5,223 nucleotides of DNA from Nitrospirota bacterium (GTDB taxonomy: Bacteria > Nitrospirota > Nitrospiria > Nitrospirales > UBA8639): NCBI GenBank assembly GCA_020348185.1, contig CP070743.1, positions 405,105 through 410,327 of the forward strand. Reading direction: 5' to 3'. Position 1 is the stretch's first letter; each line of letters starts with the position of its first letter. Under the pieces are notes generated by a model. That model did not search any database. It was not told the DNA's origin and worked only from the letters and a program-made list of their open reading frames with translations. The position numbers and the translations under genes are program-made. Below are positions 1-5,223 of the stretch, in pieces.

Positions 1-420
1 ATCTTGCCCTTTTTGGGCCTGGGAAAGATAGGCGGAGAGTGTTCTCCCGATTGGGAAAACCCAATCCAAACTGAGCCCAGGGTAACAACAATTCTCCGGT
101 CGTGTTTTCACTTCAAATTCAGTGGATTTGTCATCAAGAGCCAGCCGATACCATTTCGGACAAGGTTGGTGAGCCGATATTTCATTGACGGCCTCGGTTC
201 CCAGGTTTGGGTTGAGTTTGACCTGAAAAGGCTTAGGTGCGCAGGCCTGAAATAAAATGAAGACGAGGATTCCTATGAATCCTAAGACGATCGACTGCCA
301 AGCGGTATTCTCACCTGTCCTCTTCCCTTGGCTTTCGCTCAAGCCAGATCGTGACGTGAGGTTGGAAATAGAAAGTGACGATTTGGTCTGAAGAACGTCT
401 CTGATGGAATCCATGGGCAT
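1..420 (-). CDS. Putative lipoprotein or membrane-anchored protein, N-terminal part (cut by window edge)
   Basis: An uninterrupted minus-strand reading frame of 140 codons starts at ATG 420-418 and runs off the left edge, so the C-terminus is missing. I do not recognise the family. Residues 1-40 are polar (many S, T, K, R). Residues 43-59 form one strongly hydrophobic segment ending LFQAC, with Cys60. That site fits the loose PROSITE lipobox (Q is allowed at -2, A at -1), but Cys60 is too far from ATG 420 for a normal signal peptide. A TTG start at 342-340 would place the cysteine at residue 34 with a lysine at residue 7, as lipoproteins require. No clear Shine-Dalgarno precedes ATG 420, ATG 414 or TTG 342, so the start is uncertain. 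After the cysteine come a proline-rich linker and a mixed polar domain with more cysteines (87, 111, 112), which suggests an envelope location. The function is unknown. An opposite-strand frame over 4-255 is its shadow. Confidence 0.62.
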   Translation of the reverse strand, partial: MPMDSIRDVLQTKSSLSISNLTSRSGLSESQGKRTGENTAWQSIVLGFIGILVFILFQACAPKPFQVKLNPNLGTEAVNEISAHQPCPKWYRLALDDKSTEFEVKTRPENCCYPGLSLDWVFPIGRTLSAYLSQAQKGQD

Positions 421-924
421 CCGGTATCCCGTTGGGTGATAGTCTTTCCCTTTTGTGTATTCGTGTTCTGGCAGATAGGCACCGTACCTTGGTTATTTAC
501 TTAGGTCACTATACCTTCATATTCTTATCTATTAAAGAACAGACTAACCTAAATAAGCACATTTGGAAAGAGGGGAAGGCCCCGGCCCAACTAGAAATTC
601 AGCCGGCCCATACCCTTTCAATGAATATTGGAGGTCATGAAAAATGAAGGCCCCACCCAACGGCTATAAAAAAGGGCGGTGGGGTGGGGAGTTTTTCTAT
701 GGGTTAAGGAAACTCACTCAGAGCCCAAGGGGGAAGAGGGGAGAATGGGTCAGGGGATTACTACTCGAAATCATGATTTTCGCCTCTTTAATTGTCCCGG
801 AAAATTGAAAAGGAGTAATGCCCTTCACGGGGAGAAGGGTGTCGGTGAAGCAGTAGTGAAGAGATTCCCGCTCCACTAGCGTAAGGAAGGGTGAGGAAAG
901 TAGTTAGGGCCAGGGGAAAAGAGA
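421..924. other. Intergenic region without a convincing gene
   Basis: These 504 bases lie between the tRNA-Leu gene and the minus-strand gene that starts at 420. Open frames at 432-647 and 679-879 on the plus strand have no Shine-Dalgarno, no recognisable motif and poor composition. The only strong structure is the GC-rich hairpin at 651-689 with a T-run, listed separately. A weaker inverted repeat (CCCTTC 821-826 with GAAGGG 834-839) lacks an adjoining T-run on either strand. The promoter of the gene at 420 should lie on the minus strand between about 650 and 430. TATAGT at 513-508 is the best -10 candidate, but I find no good -35 for it. Confidence 0.6.
651..696. terminator. Probable rho-independent terminator hairpin, possibly bidirectional
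   Basis: CCCCACCC (651-658) pairs perfectly with GGGTGGGG (682-689), giving an 8-bp GC-rich stem with a 23-base loop. On the plus strand the stem is followed after two bases by TTTTT (692-696). On the minus strand a TTTTT run (644-640) follows the stem after six bases. No plus-strand gene is visible upstream. By context the hairpin more likely ends minus-strand transcription from tRNA-Leu, about 235 bases away, before the gene at 420. A second pairing register (CCCCACC with GGTGGGG 678-684) is also possible. Confidence 0.5.
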
Positions 925-1012
925 TGGTGCCGAAGGCGGGATTTGAACCCGCACACCCCCAAGGGGCGCTAGACCCTGAATCTAGTGCGTCTGCCAGTTT
1001 CGCCACTTCGGC
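925..1012 (-). tRNA. tRNA-Leu (anticodon CAG)
   Basis: Read on the minus strand this folds as a class II tRNA. The acceptor stem GCCGAAG (1012-1006) pairs with CTTCGGC (935-929), followed by discriminator A (928) and an encoded CCA (927-925). The anticodon stem CTAGA/TCTAG encloses the loop TTCAGGG, with anticodon CAG at 978-976, which decodes CUG as leucine. A long variable arm (CCCC, TTG, GGGG) is typical of leucine tRNAs, and the T arm is GCGGG-TTCAAAT-CCCGC. The length is 85 bases without CCA and 88 with it, normal for tRNA-Leu. It has its own promoter just upstream. Confidence 0.97.
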
Positions 1013-1023
1013 ACTGAGAAAAG

Positions 1024-1052
1024 ATTATGGTCTTTTGATTGTTGAGCGTCAA
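1024..1052 (-). promoter_or_regulatory. Sigma70-type promoter of tRNA-Leu
   Basis: On the minus strand, TTGACG (1052-1047) is followed by a 17-base spacer and CATAAT (1029-1024). Each hexamer matches the consensus at 5 of 6 positions and the spacing is ideal. The expected start point, near 1017, is about five bases before the tRNA 5' end at 1012. The tRNA is therefore probably transcribed independently of the helicase-like gene that ends at 1092. The short palindrome AAAAGA-N6-TCTTTT (1019-1036) overlaps the -10 and may be incidental. Confidence 0.75.
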
Positions 1053-1091
1053 GGGAAGAGGTTGAGGTAATGATGGTGTCATCTGAAATTG

Positions 1092-2612
1092 TCAGGCTTG
1101 GCCGACGATTGAGGGTTGGGGTTCTGAACCAAGTTGAGTTGGGAGGCAATGTTGTCGCCATTGTCCCAGTCCTGCTCTCGAGTCACCGGACGGTAATGGC
1201 AGTAAGTCTTGAGTGTCACCGCTGAGAATTATGCGTTCTCGAGTGATCCCAGCTGCTGCTAAAATCAGCGGAGCTGGAATTTTGGGGGCGTCGTCGATCA
1301 AGAGCACATCAAATCGCACACGTTTAAACACGGGATCGTGAATAATGCGTTCGGGGGTGGTGGCCAAAATCCTTTTGTTTTGAATGAAAGCCTGCCGATT
1401 CGTGCCTTCTCCGGCGGACAACATTTCCCGAATTTTTTTTGTCCCGCCCAATCGAGAAATTTCTTCCTTGAGTTCGTCATATTCCGGCCGCAGATCTTTG
1501 GGGATGGTCGCTTCCGGTGTTAATTCCCTGATGCGGTTTTGCGCAATTTCGACTTCCTTCATGAGAGCTTGTAGTTTTTGCTCATAAAGTAGCCGGTATT
1601 CTCCTAAGGTTTTGACGTTTTTTCCTGCCGTCTGCATGGCGAGGCGCTTCCAGATAGGTGTGGCTTCATATTCAGCGACAATTGTATCAATGTGTTTAAT
1701 CTTGCCTTGGAATTCACTGACTTCGGTGAGTAAACGCCATTCCAAAAGTTTGACTTCGTTAAGGTCTTTTTGCCTGTCTCGTTTGTAAGCCAATATTGGA
1801 GTCAATTCGCGAAATCGATCGTATTTTTTTCGAAGGGCCGTTTTATTGGCATTGGCCTTTGCATAAAATTGATGCATGTGGTTCTCAAAGCTCAACTCAC
1901 TTAACAGCACCCCGCCAGCTTCCTCACAAAGGGGTAATTCATAACGACTGAGCAGGCTTTTGATGGGAAGAGCCGCGTTTCGTAAGGTCCGAGCCATGAG
2001 ACTTGTTAATTTGTCGGTTGCCTCATGGTCTGGAGCCAACATAAGAATGCGTTTGTTCTTTCGAATTTGTTCGACAAGAAGTGGTCCCAATTTCGTCCAT
2101 CGGGCGGCCTGCTCTTCACCCCAAACAGTGGTCAAAACCGTAGCTGAAATCGTATCACGTGCGTGAGGGTCGGCCGTACTCGGATCCGGGTCCAACCATG
2201 GAACCAGCCGCTCTGCAGGTCCTAAGGTAAATGATTCGGGCTTTGACGCCATTTCCGATAAACGATTGCTGGCGGTTTCAAGATAGCCCAAGGTGTCAGG
2301 GATCACTGTACAATTTTCAACGATTTGGCCAAATGCATCGACCGTTAAAATCAAGGTCTCTTGATCTTGCCGCCCGAACACATAACCCTCCGTGGGATCC
2401 AGGTCACTTGCAGGAAGAATTGTGACCGGAGCGTCCGGAACCAGACTTTTTCCTTCCGGCAGCTCCACCGCGTAGAGGTGAAGCGACCCGACGGTGCGAA
2501 TATGTCGTGCCCGGGGAATTTCAAAAGGCGCATCCACCCTATGAACCATCGCAGTTTCGCGTTCTTCATTCAGTTGATTGCCGTAATAGGCTAGGAGGTC
2601 GAGGAGCTTCAT
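1092..2612 (-). CDS. Degenerate UPF1-like superfamily 1 helicase/ATPase-related protein
   Basis: About 506 residues from ATG 2612; the frame opens earlier at ATG 2648, but that start overlaps the upstream gene by 29 bases, and neither start has a clear Shine-Dalgarno. Residues 25-110 look like the beta-rich 1B domain of UPF1/IGHMBP2-type helicases (LHLYAVELPEG, then EGYVFGR). The rest resembles RecA domain 1 (AAA_11-like). A motif Ia-like strand KRILMLAPDHEATDKL spans 187-202. A charged, probably coiled-coil insert spans about 250-390. RILATTPERII (414-424) resembles motif Ic, LLIDDAPKIP (437-446) motif II and ILSGDTQDLLP (462-472) motif III. No GxxGxGK[ST] Walker A is present where expected (about 155-175), motif II reads DDAP rather than DEAS/DEAA, and the protein ends soon after motif III with no RecA domain 2. 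It is therefore unlikely to be an active helicase; a nucleic-acid-binding or regulatory role is only a guess. It is probably cotranscribed with the exported protein upstream. The last 35 or so residues may be out of frame (see findings). Confidence 0.78.
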   Translation of the reverse strand: MKLLDLLAYYGNQLNEERETAMVHRVDAPFEIPRARHIRTVGSLHLYAVELPEGKSLVPDAPVTILPASDLDPTEGYVFGRQDQETLILTVDAFGQIVENCTVIPDTLGYLETASNRLSEMASKPESFTLGPAERLVPWLDPDPSTADPHARDTISATVLTTVWGEEQAARWTKLGPLLVEQIRKNKRILMLAPDHEATDKLTSLMARTLRNAALPIKSLLSRYELPLCEEAGGVLLSELSFENHMHQFYAKANANKTALRKKYDRFRELTPILAYKRDRQKDLNEVKLLEWRLLTEVSEFQGKIKHIDTIVAEYEATPIWKRLAMQTAGKNVKTLGEYRLLYEQKLQALMKEVEIAQNRIRELTPEATIPKDLRPEYDELKEEISRLGGTKKIREMLSAGEGTNRQAFIQNKRILATTPERIIHDPVFKRVRFDVLLIDDAPKIPAPLILAAAGITRERIILSGDTQDLLPLPSGDSRAGLGQWRQHCLPTQLGSEPQPSIVGQA

Positions 2613-2619
2613 GGTCTTG

Positions 2620-3102
2620 TTAGGGTTGGATAATTTTGTCCAGGACATTCTTTACACAAATCGCGATACAGCCAAGGCCGCCGGTCAGGGCCATGCGGTC
2701 TTCCCCACAGTGATGTTCCTGCGCGCAAAGGGCTATTTCTGACAGATGAGGCTTTAGATCGAGATCTTCTAATACATAGGCCATAATGAGACCCGTTTCT
2801 TCAATGGAAAGAATGACGATCCGTCGTCGCTGGTCGTCCTCTATGATAGCTGCTTGAGGTGGAGGACCAACTCGCGGCCTGGCCGCTCGAATTCCCTTTA
2901 AAGAAATCACCTCTTTAATAAGCTCTTTGGGCGGATGAATTGTACGGCTGCTAAGCCTAACATTTAAAGAGAAGGAAGTGTTTTCAGGCAAGTTGGGAGT
3001 TTCATCGCCATTGTGGGCAAATCCTACCGATTTATACGTCATTCCTCCTAGTAGTATCCCGATTCCACAAAGCAAAACAAAAAAGGAAGGAAAGGGTTTC
3101 AT
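2620..3102 (-). CDS. Small exported protein with a cysteine-containing C-terminus, function unknown
   Basis: 160 residues; I do not recognise the family. The N-terminus is a good Sec signal: lysine at residue 2, a hydrophobic core at about 6-21, and possible cleavage after GFA (residue 29). If it is not cleaved, the same segment would be a membrane anchor. The mature part has a polar stretch (30-70), a basic and proline-rich stretch (72-82), and a beta-like segment RRRIVILSIEETGLIMAYVL (92-111) preceded by acidic residues. The C-terminal 35 residues hold four cysteines (126, 132, 145, 149), two adjacent histidines (130, 131) and a glycine-rich hydrophobic patch TGGLGCIAICV. This could be disulfide-bonded or metal-binding; it is not a CxxCH heme site. 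ATG 3102 is preceded by a weak AAGAG about four bases upstream. The stop is 7 bases before the start of the helicase-like gene, so the two are probably one transcription unit. Confidence 0.75.
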   Translation of the reverse strand: MKPFPSFFVLLCGIGILLGGMTYKSVGFAHNGDETPNLPENTSFSLNVRLSSRTIHPPKELIKEVISLKGIRAARPRVGPPPQAAIIEDDQRRRIVILSIEETGLIMAYVLEDLDLKPHLSEIALCAQEHHCGEDRMALTGGLGCIAICVKNVLDKIIQP

Positions 3103-3110
3103 ATCTCTTC

Positions 3111-3141
3111 ATTATACTGATATGGAGTCATTGATCTTCAA
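3111..3141 (-). promoter_or_regulatory. Candidate promoter of the exported-protein unit
   Basis: On the minus strand a perfect -10 hexamer TATAAT (3116-3111) is preceded by TTGAAG (3141-3136, 4 of 6 matches) at a 19-base spacing, which is longer than ideal. The expected start point, near 3104, is only about two bases before ATG 3102. The message would then be nearly leaderless and the AAGAG element would lie partly outside the RNA. The true promoter may be further upstream. Confidence 0.35.
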
Positions 3142-3323
3142 TAGGTAGTTGCTCATAGCCTTCAACGTTCCATACTGACGATTCCGGAAGGAAGGGTCTG
3201 GTTTTTCTCCCCTGAGGCTTGATGCCAGAGACGATTGTAAAGCCTATATTCAACGCTCTCATTGTAGTGAAGCGATGAGTATGTGTCGAGCCAAGACCGT
3301 AAAAGCAACTCCTTGTTCTCAAA

Positions 3324-3352
3324 TTGACTTTTCGGGACCCCGCCCGTAAGAT
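3324..3352 (+). promoter_or_regulatory. Sigma70-type promoter of rplI-glyA
   Basis: TTGACT (3324-3329, 5 of 6 matches to the -35 consensus) is followed by exactly 17 bases and TAAGAT (3347-3352, 4 of 6 matches to the -10). Transcription would start near 3359, giving a leader of about 29 bases that carries the strong AAAGGAG ribosome binding site of rplI. Nothing in this short leader suggests a riboswitch or attenuator. Confidence 0.7.
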
Positions 3353-3372
3353 CAAAGCCTCGTGTGAACAAT

Positions 3373-3379
3373 AAAGGAG
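3373..3379 (+). promoter_or_regulatory. Ribosome binding site of rplI
   Basis: AAAGGAG ends eight bases before ATG 3388, an ideal spacing. It fixes the rplI start at 3388 rather than at the in-frame GTG at 3364, which lies upstream of this site and would add eight non-conserved residues. Confidence 0.85.
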
Positions 3380-3387
3380 TGTCAACT

Positions 3388-3939
3388 ATGAAAGTCATTT
3401 TAAAGGAAAATGTCGACGGATTGGGGTATTTGGGGGATCTTCTGACCGTGGCAGATGGATATGCCCGAAATTACCTCTTACCAAGAGGAAAAGCCGTTGT
3501 AGCGGATCCGCGAAGCCTCAAATCCTTTGAACATCTGAAGCGCGTAGCTGCTCAACATACCAAGAAAGAGTTGCAGGGGTTGGAAGAGCTTGGCAATAAA
3601 ATTGGCCAAGTTTCTCTGACTTTTCCTGTGCAAACAGGGAAAGACGATAAACTGTTCGGTTCTGTGACGTCGAAAGATATCGCCGAGGGCCTTGAAGGCC
3701 AGGGTTTTGCTATTGATCGACGGAAAATTCAATTAGCGCAACCACTCAAAGAACTGGGAACCTTTTCTGTACCGATTAAGCTTCATCGGGAGGTGGTGAA
3801 AGAGATTTCCGTGGCTCTCGTCAAAAAAGGGGAAAAAGAGGGTAAAGAGGAAACGACTGTTGAGGCACTTCAAGAATCCCCCGAGGTCGAAAGCGAAGAA
3901 GGAGTGGAAGTAACCGAAGAAAGAGGAGGAGACGAGTAG
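3388..3939 (+). CDS. rplI: 50S ribosomal protein L9 with acidic C-terminal tail
   Basis: 183 residues. L9 binds 23S rRNA at the base of the L1 stalk and helps maintain reading frame. The N-terminus MKVILKENVDGLGYLGD is typical. The L9 signature (G-x2-G-x4-V-x2-G-Y-x2-N-Y-L-x3-G-x-A) is complete at residues 13-36. A charged connecting helix follows at about 41-74, then the C-terminal domain with GKDDKLFGSVTSKDIAEGL (84-102) and a final strand ending near residue 147. Usual L9 length is about 147-150, so residues 148-183 are an extension rich in glutamate (15 acidic of 36 residues), probably disordered. The start follows an AAAGGAG site at good spacing. In many bacteria rplI sits with rpsF, ssb and rpsR. 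Here it follows a divergent promoter region and is paired with glyA, which begins 4 bases after its stop. Confidence 0.97.
   Translation: MKVILKENVDGLGYLGDLLTVADGYARNYLLPRGKAVVADPRSLKSFEHLKRVAAQHTKKELQGLEELGNKIGQVSLTFPVQTGKDDKLFGSVTSKDIAEGLEGQGFAIDRRKIQLAQPLKELGTFSVPIKLHREVVKEISVALVKKGEKEGKEETTVEALQESPEVESEEGVEVTEERGGDE
3924..3929 (+). promoter_or_regulatory. Probable ribosome binding site of glyA, inside the end of rplI
   Basis: AGGAGG lies in the last codons of rplI, 14 bases before ATG 3944, which is longer than the usual 5-10. Ribosomes finishing rplI at 3939 would reach the glyA start directly, so translational coupling is likely. The glutamate-rich end of L9 (GAGGAGGA-type codons) and this site share the same bases. 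Confidence 0.5.
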
Positions 3940-3943
3940 CCTC

Positions 3944-5221
3944 ATGTCCGACGCTGTAGGTACCCTTCAAGCCATTCAGGACACCGACCCGGAAGTGTAT
4001 GCCGCAATTTGTGCCGAGGAAGAGCGGCAGAGGGAAAAGCTTGTCTTGATTGCGTCTGAAAATTACGCAAGCCCGGCTGTTCTCGCCGCTCAAGGGTGTT
4101 TGATGACGAACAAATATGCGGAAGGCTATCCGGGACGACGGTACTACGGTGGATGTCAAAATGTTGATATCGTTGAAAATCTTGCGATTGCCCGGGCCAA
4201 GGAACTGTTTGGCTGTGACCATGTGAATGTTCAACCCCATTCAGGTTCAACGGCGAACATGGCTGCCTATTTGGCGGTTCTCAAACCTGGCGATGTCATT
4301 TTAGGGATGTCCCTGGCACATGGGGGACATCTGACCCATGGACACAAGGTGAATTTTTCCGGAATGATTTTTCAATCGTATTCCTATGGCCTTGATCGTG
4401 ACACGGAAGTTCTTGACTATGAGGCGATTCACCGTCAGGCTGAAGAATGTCGCCCCCGGATGATCGTCGTGGGTGCCAGCGCCTATTCACGGACCATTGA
4501 TTTTCCGCGTTTTCAACAAATTGCTCAAGCCGTTGGCGCCTATCTCATGGTCGACATTGCCCATATTTCCGGGCTGGTCGCGACCGGTCTTCATCCCACA
4601 CCCATTCCTAATGCCGATTTTGTCACCACTACAACTCATAAGACCCTTCGCGGACCGCGATCCGGCCTTATCATGTGTCGAGCTGAACATGCGAAAGCTG
4701 TTGATAAAATTCTTTTCCCGGGTCTTCAAGGTGGTCCTTTGATGCACATCATCGCGGCCAAAGCGGTAGCCTTCAAGGAGGCGCTCGCCCCTGAGTTCAA
4801 AATGTACCAGCAGCAAATTTTGGCCAATGCCCGGGTTCTGGCTCAAGAGTTTCTGCGATTAGGGTATCGCGTCGTTTCCGGAGGAACGGATACCCATCTC
4901 TTTCTCTTGAACTTGACGAATAAAGGCCTGACCGGAAAAGAGGCGGAGGAAGCCTTAGACGCCGCCGGCATCGTGGTCAATAAGAATGGCGTGCCTTTCG
5001 ATGAAAAACCTCCCATGGTCACCAGCGGGATTCGAATTGGAACTCCCATCGTATCGACTCGCGGAATGGGAGAATCAGAGATGAGACAGATTGTGTCCTT
5101 CATCGATCGTGTGCTTCAACGACCACAAGACACCCAACTTCACCAAACGGTTCGGCAAGAAGTGAAAGCGCTGTGTGAGCAATTCCCGATATTTTATTCT
5201 TATCAACCTGCCTCTGCCTAA
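3944..5221 (+). CDS. glyA: Serine hydroxymethyltransferase
   Basis: 425 residues, close to the 417 of E. coli GlyA and complete in the window. This PLP enzyme of the cytoplasm converts serine and tetrahydrofolate to glycine and 5,10-methylene-tetrahydrofolate, the main source of one-carbon units for purines, thymidylate and methionine. Visible hallmarks are LIASENY (catalytic Glu39), the TNKYAEGYPGRRYYGG block (55-70), QPHSGSTANM (97-106), AHGGHLTHG (125-133), VDIAHISG (203-210, with Asp204 and His207 at the cofactor), TTTTHKT with Lys233 as the Schiff-base lysine, and VTSGIRIGTP (359-368), whose Arg364 binds the substrate carboxylate. The E. coli THKTLAGPRGG reads THKTLRGPRSG here, a conservative variant that should not affect catalysis. 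It is the second gene of a pair with rplI (4-base gap). The stop is two bases from the window edge, so a terminator or further operon genes would lie outside. Confidence 0.99.
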   Translation: MSDAVGTLQAIQDTDPEVYAAICAEEERQREKLVLIASENYASPAVLAAQGCLMTNKYAEGYPGRRYYGGCQNVDIVENLAIARAKELFGCDHVNVQPHSGSTANMAAYLAVLKPGDVILGMSLAHGGHLTHGHKVNFSGMIFQSYSYGLDRDTEVLDYEAIHRQAEECRPRMIVVGASAYSRTIDFPRFQQIAQAVGAYLMVDIAHISGLVATGLHPTPIPNADFVTTTTHKTLRGPRSGLIMCRAEHAKAVDKILFPGLQGGPLMHIIAAKAVAFKEALAPEFKMYQQQILANARVLAQEFLRLGYRVVSGGTDTHLFLLNLTNKGLTGKEAEEALDAAGIVVNKNGVPFDEKPPMVTSGIRIGTPIVSTRGMGESEMRQIVSFIDRVLQRPQDTQLHQTVRQEVKALCEQFPIFYSYQPASA

Positions 5222-5223
5222 AA

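Noticed and set aside
4..255. Plus-strand frame of 83 residues at the left edge
   Set aside because: It is antisense to the better-supported minus-strand gene with a hydrophobic segment and lipobox, and it has no ribosome binding site or motif.
432..647. Plus-strand frame of 71 residues ending just before the hairpin
   Set aside because: It has no Shine-Dalgarno and no coherent domain. Its position before the terminator-like hairpin is suggestive but not enough.
821..839. Inverted repeat CCCTTC-N7-GAAGGG downstream of tRNA-Leu
   Set aside because: The stem has only 6 bp and no adjoining T-run on either strand, so it is too weak to call a terminator.
679..879. Plus-strand frame of 66 residues
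   Set aside because: Its start lies inside the terminator hairpin, and its composition reflects a purine-rich strand rather than coding sequence.
788..1006. Minus-strand frame beginning MAKLADALDSGSS
   Set aside because: This is the well-known false translation of a tRNA-Leu gene: its first part is simply the tRNA at 925-1012 read as codons.
3162..3398. Minus-strand frame of 78 residues in the divergent intergenic region, with fairly protein-like composition
   Set aside because: It overlaps the rplI start codon, ribosome binding site and promoter, has no Shine-Dalgarno, and shows no recognisable motif. A second frame at 3128-3385 overlaps it, so open frames here are not informative.
3821..4250. 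Long minus-strand frames across the end of rplI and the start of glyA
   Set aside because: They are shadows of the two well-identified plus-strand genes.

Overview
The window reads as a stretch of bacterial chromosome of moderate G+C, with ordinary housekeeping genes on the right and poorly characterised genes on the left. The GlyA and L9 proteins are of bacterial type, the tRNA carries its CCA end in the DNA, and sigma70-like promoters and Shine-Dalgarno sites are present. The style of GlyA and the unlinked rplI-glyA pair made me think of Nitrospirota (Nitrospira-like), but this is an impression that I could not test. No phage, insertion sequence, CRISPR array or toxin-antitoxin pair is visible.

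Layout, left to right. Positions 1-420 hold the start of a minus-strand gene that runs off the left edge: a membrane-anchored or lipoprotein-like protein of unknown function. Positions 421-924 have no convincing gene, but hold a GC-rich hairpin with a T-run that looks like a terminator. A tRNA-Leu(CAG) gene lies on the minus strand at 925-1012, with its own promoter just upstream. A two-gene minus-strand unit follows: a small exported protein with a cysteine-rich C-terminus (2620-3102), then, 7 bases after its stop, a protein of about 506 residues (1092-2612). This protein resembles the front half of a UPF1/IGHMBP2-type superfamily 1 helicase but has no visible Walker A motif and no second RecA domain.

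A divergent intergenic region (3103-3387) separates this unit from the plus-strand rplI-glyA pair. It carries a good sigma70-type promoter and a strong ribosome binding site for rplI. rplI encodes ribosomal protein L9 with an unusual acidic tail. glyA encodes a full-length serine hydroxymethyltransferase with all expected catalytic residues, and its stop codon lies two bases from the window end. The two genes are 4 bases apart and probably cotranscribed, linking ribosome production with one-carbon/glycine supply.

The item most worth a second look is the degenerate helicase-like protein and its pairing with the exported cysteine-rich protein. The rest is ordinary core genome, and I see no clear evidence of a wholly new system.
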